Below the pieces are notes generated by a model. It was given only the letters and a program-made list of their open reading frames with translations, ran no database searches and had not been told where the DNA came from. A DNA stretch of 64,000 nucleotides, taken from Akkermansia sp. Lineage in GTDB: Bacteria > Verrucomicrobiota > Verrucomicrobiia > Verrucomicrobiales > Akkermansiaceae. The DNA lies in assembly GCF_020860705.1 (NCBI RefSeq), contig NZ_JAJBTT010000049.1, positions 1,200 to 65,199 of the forward strand. The letters run 5' to 3'. Both the position numbers and the translations under genes were made by a program. Position 1 is the first letter of the stretch; each line of letters begins with the position of its first letter. This document shows, in pieces, positions 61,837 to 64,000 of the stretch.

Positions 61837-63318
61837 TTATTTCTTTTCCGGCCGTTCGAAGCTGATGCCCCATTTTTCCTGCATGATTTTTTTATGCAAT
61901 TCCAGCTTGTCCTTGAAGCGGTCCAGGTTTTTCACTTCCTTGGGGGACCATGCGGTTTCCACCAGAGCCAGCGCGCGCGGGTAAGCCTGGTAGAAGACGC
62001 GTTCAATGTCCGGCAGGCGTTCCGCCCACAGACAGCAGTCTACGCCGCGCACCCGTTCCATTTCCTTGGAGGAGAGGCCTGCACCAGGTTCAAAGGAATA
62101 CACGTTTTCCAACGTATTGACGGGCATCCAGCCCGTGTCCGGCTGTCCGGAAGGCCAGTCACCGGGAAGCTGGGGATAGTCAAAGTAGCATTTGCCGTTG
62201 GGAGCACAGATGACCTCCACTTTCTCACCGGTAGTGTTGGCCACGGTTTTAGGCGTGTGGCCGCCTCTCCATGTGGTGACGATCACGCCATCCGGGTATT
62301 TACCCATGGGTTCATACCAGAAAACGGCCGTTTTCCCGCGGCTTTTCAACATCTTGGCACACCGGGTAAAGAATTCCACCATTTCCTTTTGTGCGGCGGC
62401 TTTCTTGTTTTCATCCCGGATGCCGGCTTTCTCGCGGAAATCGGCGCATTTGGGACATTTCATCCAGTTGTCTTCCGGAGCTTCGTCTCCGCCCAGATGC
62501 ACGTACTGGGATGGGAAGATGTCCTTGAGTTCATTGAAGACGGCGTTGTAGAATTTCCACACGTCTGGATTGCCGGGACATACGAGCGTGTAGGAGATAC
62601 CCGCATTTGTGCGCACTTCCAGCTTGGGGTTCGGGAAGCAGAGGAATTCCGGATAAGCAGAGCAAAGGGCCTGGTTATGGCCGGGCACGTCTATTTCCGG
62701 GATGATTTCAATGTTCCGGGCGGCAGCGTATTTCACCAGGTCCTTGAGCTGTTCCTTGGTATACATGCCTCCATGAGGAGTTTTGTTGCCAAAAGTTTCC
62801 TTGCGCTTGGAGGCCACGGTTTCCAGCTTGTGGTAGCCGGGCACCGGAAGGCGCCAGCCCTGGTCATCCGTCAGGTGGAAATGGAGCTTGTTGAATTTAT
62901 AGAAGGACATCACATCAATGAATTTTTTGACGTCCTCCACCGGTACAAAGTGGCGGGCGGTATCCATCATCATGCTGCGCCATCCAAACCGGGGCTTGTC
63001 TTCAATGACGCCGCAGGGAATACCGCCGTCCTTATATTGGGTCTGGAGCTGTTCCAGCGTGTTTTTGGCATAGAAAAGGCCCGCGCGGTTGCCAGCCTGA
63101 ATTTCCACGCCCTGCGGCTTGATGGTGATTTTGTATCCCTCCGGCCCCAGGGCCTTATTGGCCGCCTGTTTGAGGATTTTAGGAGACTTGCAGACACCGG
63201 AAGAAGCGGTGACTTCGGCCGGTTCCGGAATGATGTGATAGGGACGGGATTCTACGTCACCGGCAGCAAAAACGCCGCTGCCCATCGCCAGCAGAAGAGG
63301 TAAAATACGCCATTTCAT
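61837..63318 (-). CDS. Beta-N-acetylhexosaminidase (GH20)
   Basis: Signal peptide; MMDTARHFVPVEDVKKFIDVMSFYKFNKLHFHLTDDQGWRL; HLGGDEAPEDNWMKC. Confidence 0.95.
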   Translation of the reverse strand: MKWRILPLLLAMGSGVFAAGDVESRPYHIIPEPAEVTASSGVCKSPKILKQAANKALGPEGYKITIKPQGVEIQAGNRAGLFYAKNTLEQLQTQYKDGGIPCGVIEDKPRFGWRSMMMDTARHFVPVEDVKKFIDVMSFYKFNKLHFHLTDDQGWRLPVPGYHKLETVASKRKETFGNKTPHGGMYTKEQLKDLVKYAAARNIEIIPEIDVPGHNQALCSAYPEFLCFPNPKLEVRTNAGISYTLVCPGNPDVWKFYNAVFNELKDIFPSQYVHLGGDEAPEDNWMKCPKCADFREKAGIRDENKKAAAQKEMVEFFTRCAKMLKSRGKTAVFWYEPMGKYPDGVIVTTWRGGHTPKTVANTTGEKVEVICAPNGKCYFDYPQLPGDWPSGQPDTGWMPVNTLENVYSFEPGAGLSSKEMERVRGVDCCLWAERLPDIERVFYQAYPRALALVETAWSPKEVKNLDRFKDKLELHKKIMQEKWGISFERPEKK

Positions 63319-63458
63319 TGCCCATGATTCTGACGGAACGGGATTCCCTCCGCAATCAAAAAAAGCGTGGAGGGCTCCGGCATGTCCCGGAAAAGGAGGT
63401 TCCTTCCTGCACTTCCATCTTGACGGATGGCTGAAAGACGGGTTTGCTAGTCTTGCGC

Positions 63459-64000
63459 ATGGGAGAGTCCTTTTACACACGCACTACGGAGACGCCCCCC
63501 TCCGCCTTTGATTTGTCCCTCAGACCGCCCGCTTTCAGTGAATTCCGCGGGCAGGAGAAGATCAAGGACCGCCTGATGCTGATGGTGGAAGCCGCCCGAC
63601 AGCGCGACGACGTGCTGGACCACATCCTGCTGAGCGGTCCTCCGGGCCTGGGGAAGACGACGCTTGCCAATATCATCGCAAATGCCGTCGGCTGCCGCAT
63701 TCATACTACGTCCGGCCCCCAGATTGAGAAGGCGGGAGACCTGGCAGGGGTGCTGACCAATCTGGAGAAGGGGGATATTTTGTTCATTGATGAGATCCAC
63801 CGACTGCACCCCGCCATCGAGGAGTACCTGTACCCGGCCATGGAAGATTTCCGGCTGGATATTATCATTGACCAGGGGCCGAATGCCCGCTCCATCCAAC
63901 TGAATCTTCCCAAGTTCACGCTGGTGGGGGCTACCACGCGCGCCGGTATGCTGACCAGTCCGCTCCGTTCCCGCTTCGGCCTCGTGAACCGGCTGGATTA
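63459..64000 (+). CDS. ruvB: Holliday junction DNA helicase RuvB (5' part, runs off window)
   Basis: [39 protein letters not shown]...[20 protein letters not shown]...[11 protein letters not shown]; no stop in window so absent from ORF track. Confidence 0.96.
   Translation, partial: MGESFYTRTTETPPSAFDLSLRPPAFSEFRGQEKIKDRLMLMVEAARQRDDVLDHILLSGPPGLGKTTLANIIANAVGCRIHTTSGPQIEKAGDLAGVLTNLEKGDILFIDEIHRLHPAIEEYLYPAMEDFRLDIIIDQGPNARSIQLNLPKFTLVGATTRAGMLTSPLRSRFGLVNRLD

Noticed and set aside
61741-63303. 520-aa plus-strand ORF opposite the GH20 gene
   Set aside because: Antisense shadow; the minus strand gives an unambiguous GH20

Overview
The window looks like a chromosomal segment of a mucin-associated Verrucomicrobium, most likely Akkermansia. 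That is an inference from gene content (GH33 sialidase, M60-like HExGH peptidase, GH20 hexosaminidase, PEP-CTERM-like tails); I could not run a search. About 1-9.2 kb is a lineage-specific cluster: a Cys/His amidase-like gene preceded by a decayed tandem copy, coiled-coil membrane proteins, a zincin-like protein, a MORN/TM protein, three tandem secreted paralogs and an ankyrin protein. About 9.2-40.7 kb is mostly core and mucin-related: rsmI, lptE-like, BamD-like, hisI, DNA pol III delta', two Sel1/ankyrin paralogs, a DNA glycosylase, carB, GLUG/BACON and LamG surface proteins, PP2C, nadE, an SMR transporter, sialidase, an AGE-family epimerase, DUF2254 and an M60 peptidase. About 40.8-61.5 kb is an AT-rich island. 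I read 44164-61495 as an integrative element: a 109-bp direct repeat carries the 3' end and terminator of tRNA-Ser(GGA), the intact tRNA lies at 61467-61556, and a tyrosine recombinase lies at 49379-50524. A similarly organised module (att-like repeat, PD-(D/E)XK nuclease, DUF2971 protein, about 180-bp noncoding repeat) occurs at the tRNA-proximal end of the element and again just outside its left att copy, which suggests tandem integrations with a nuclease/DUF2971 cargo slot. The element also carries a putative compact polymerase-like palm protein, an HTH protein with an internal duplication, a class II-like Fic protein, HTH-RHH paralogs, an envelope operon of unknown function, and a degenerate family of interspersed noncoding repeats. 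The right end holds GH20 and the start of ruvB.
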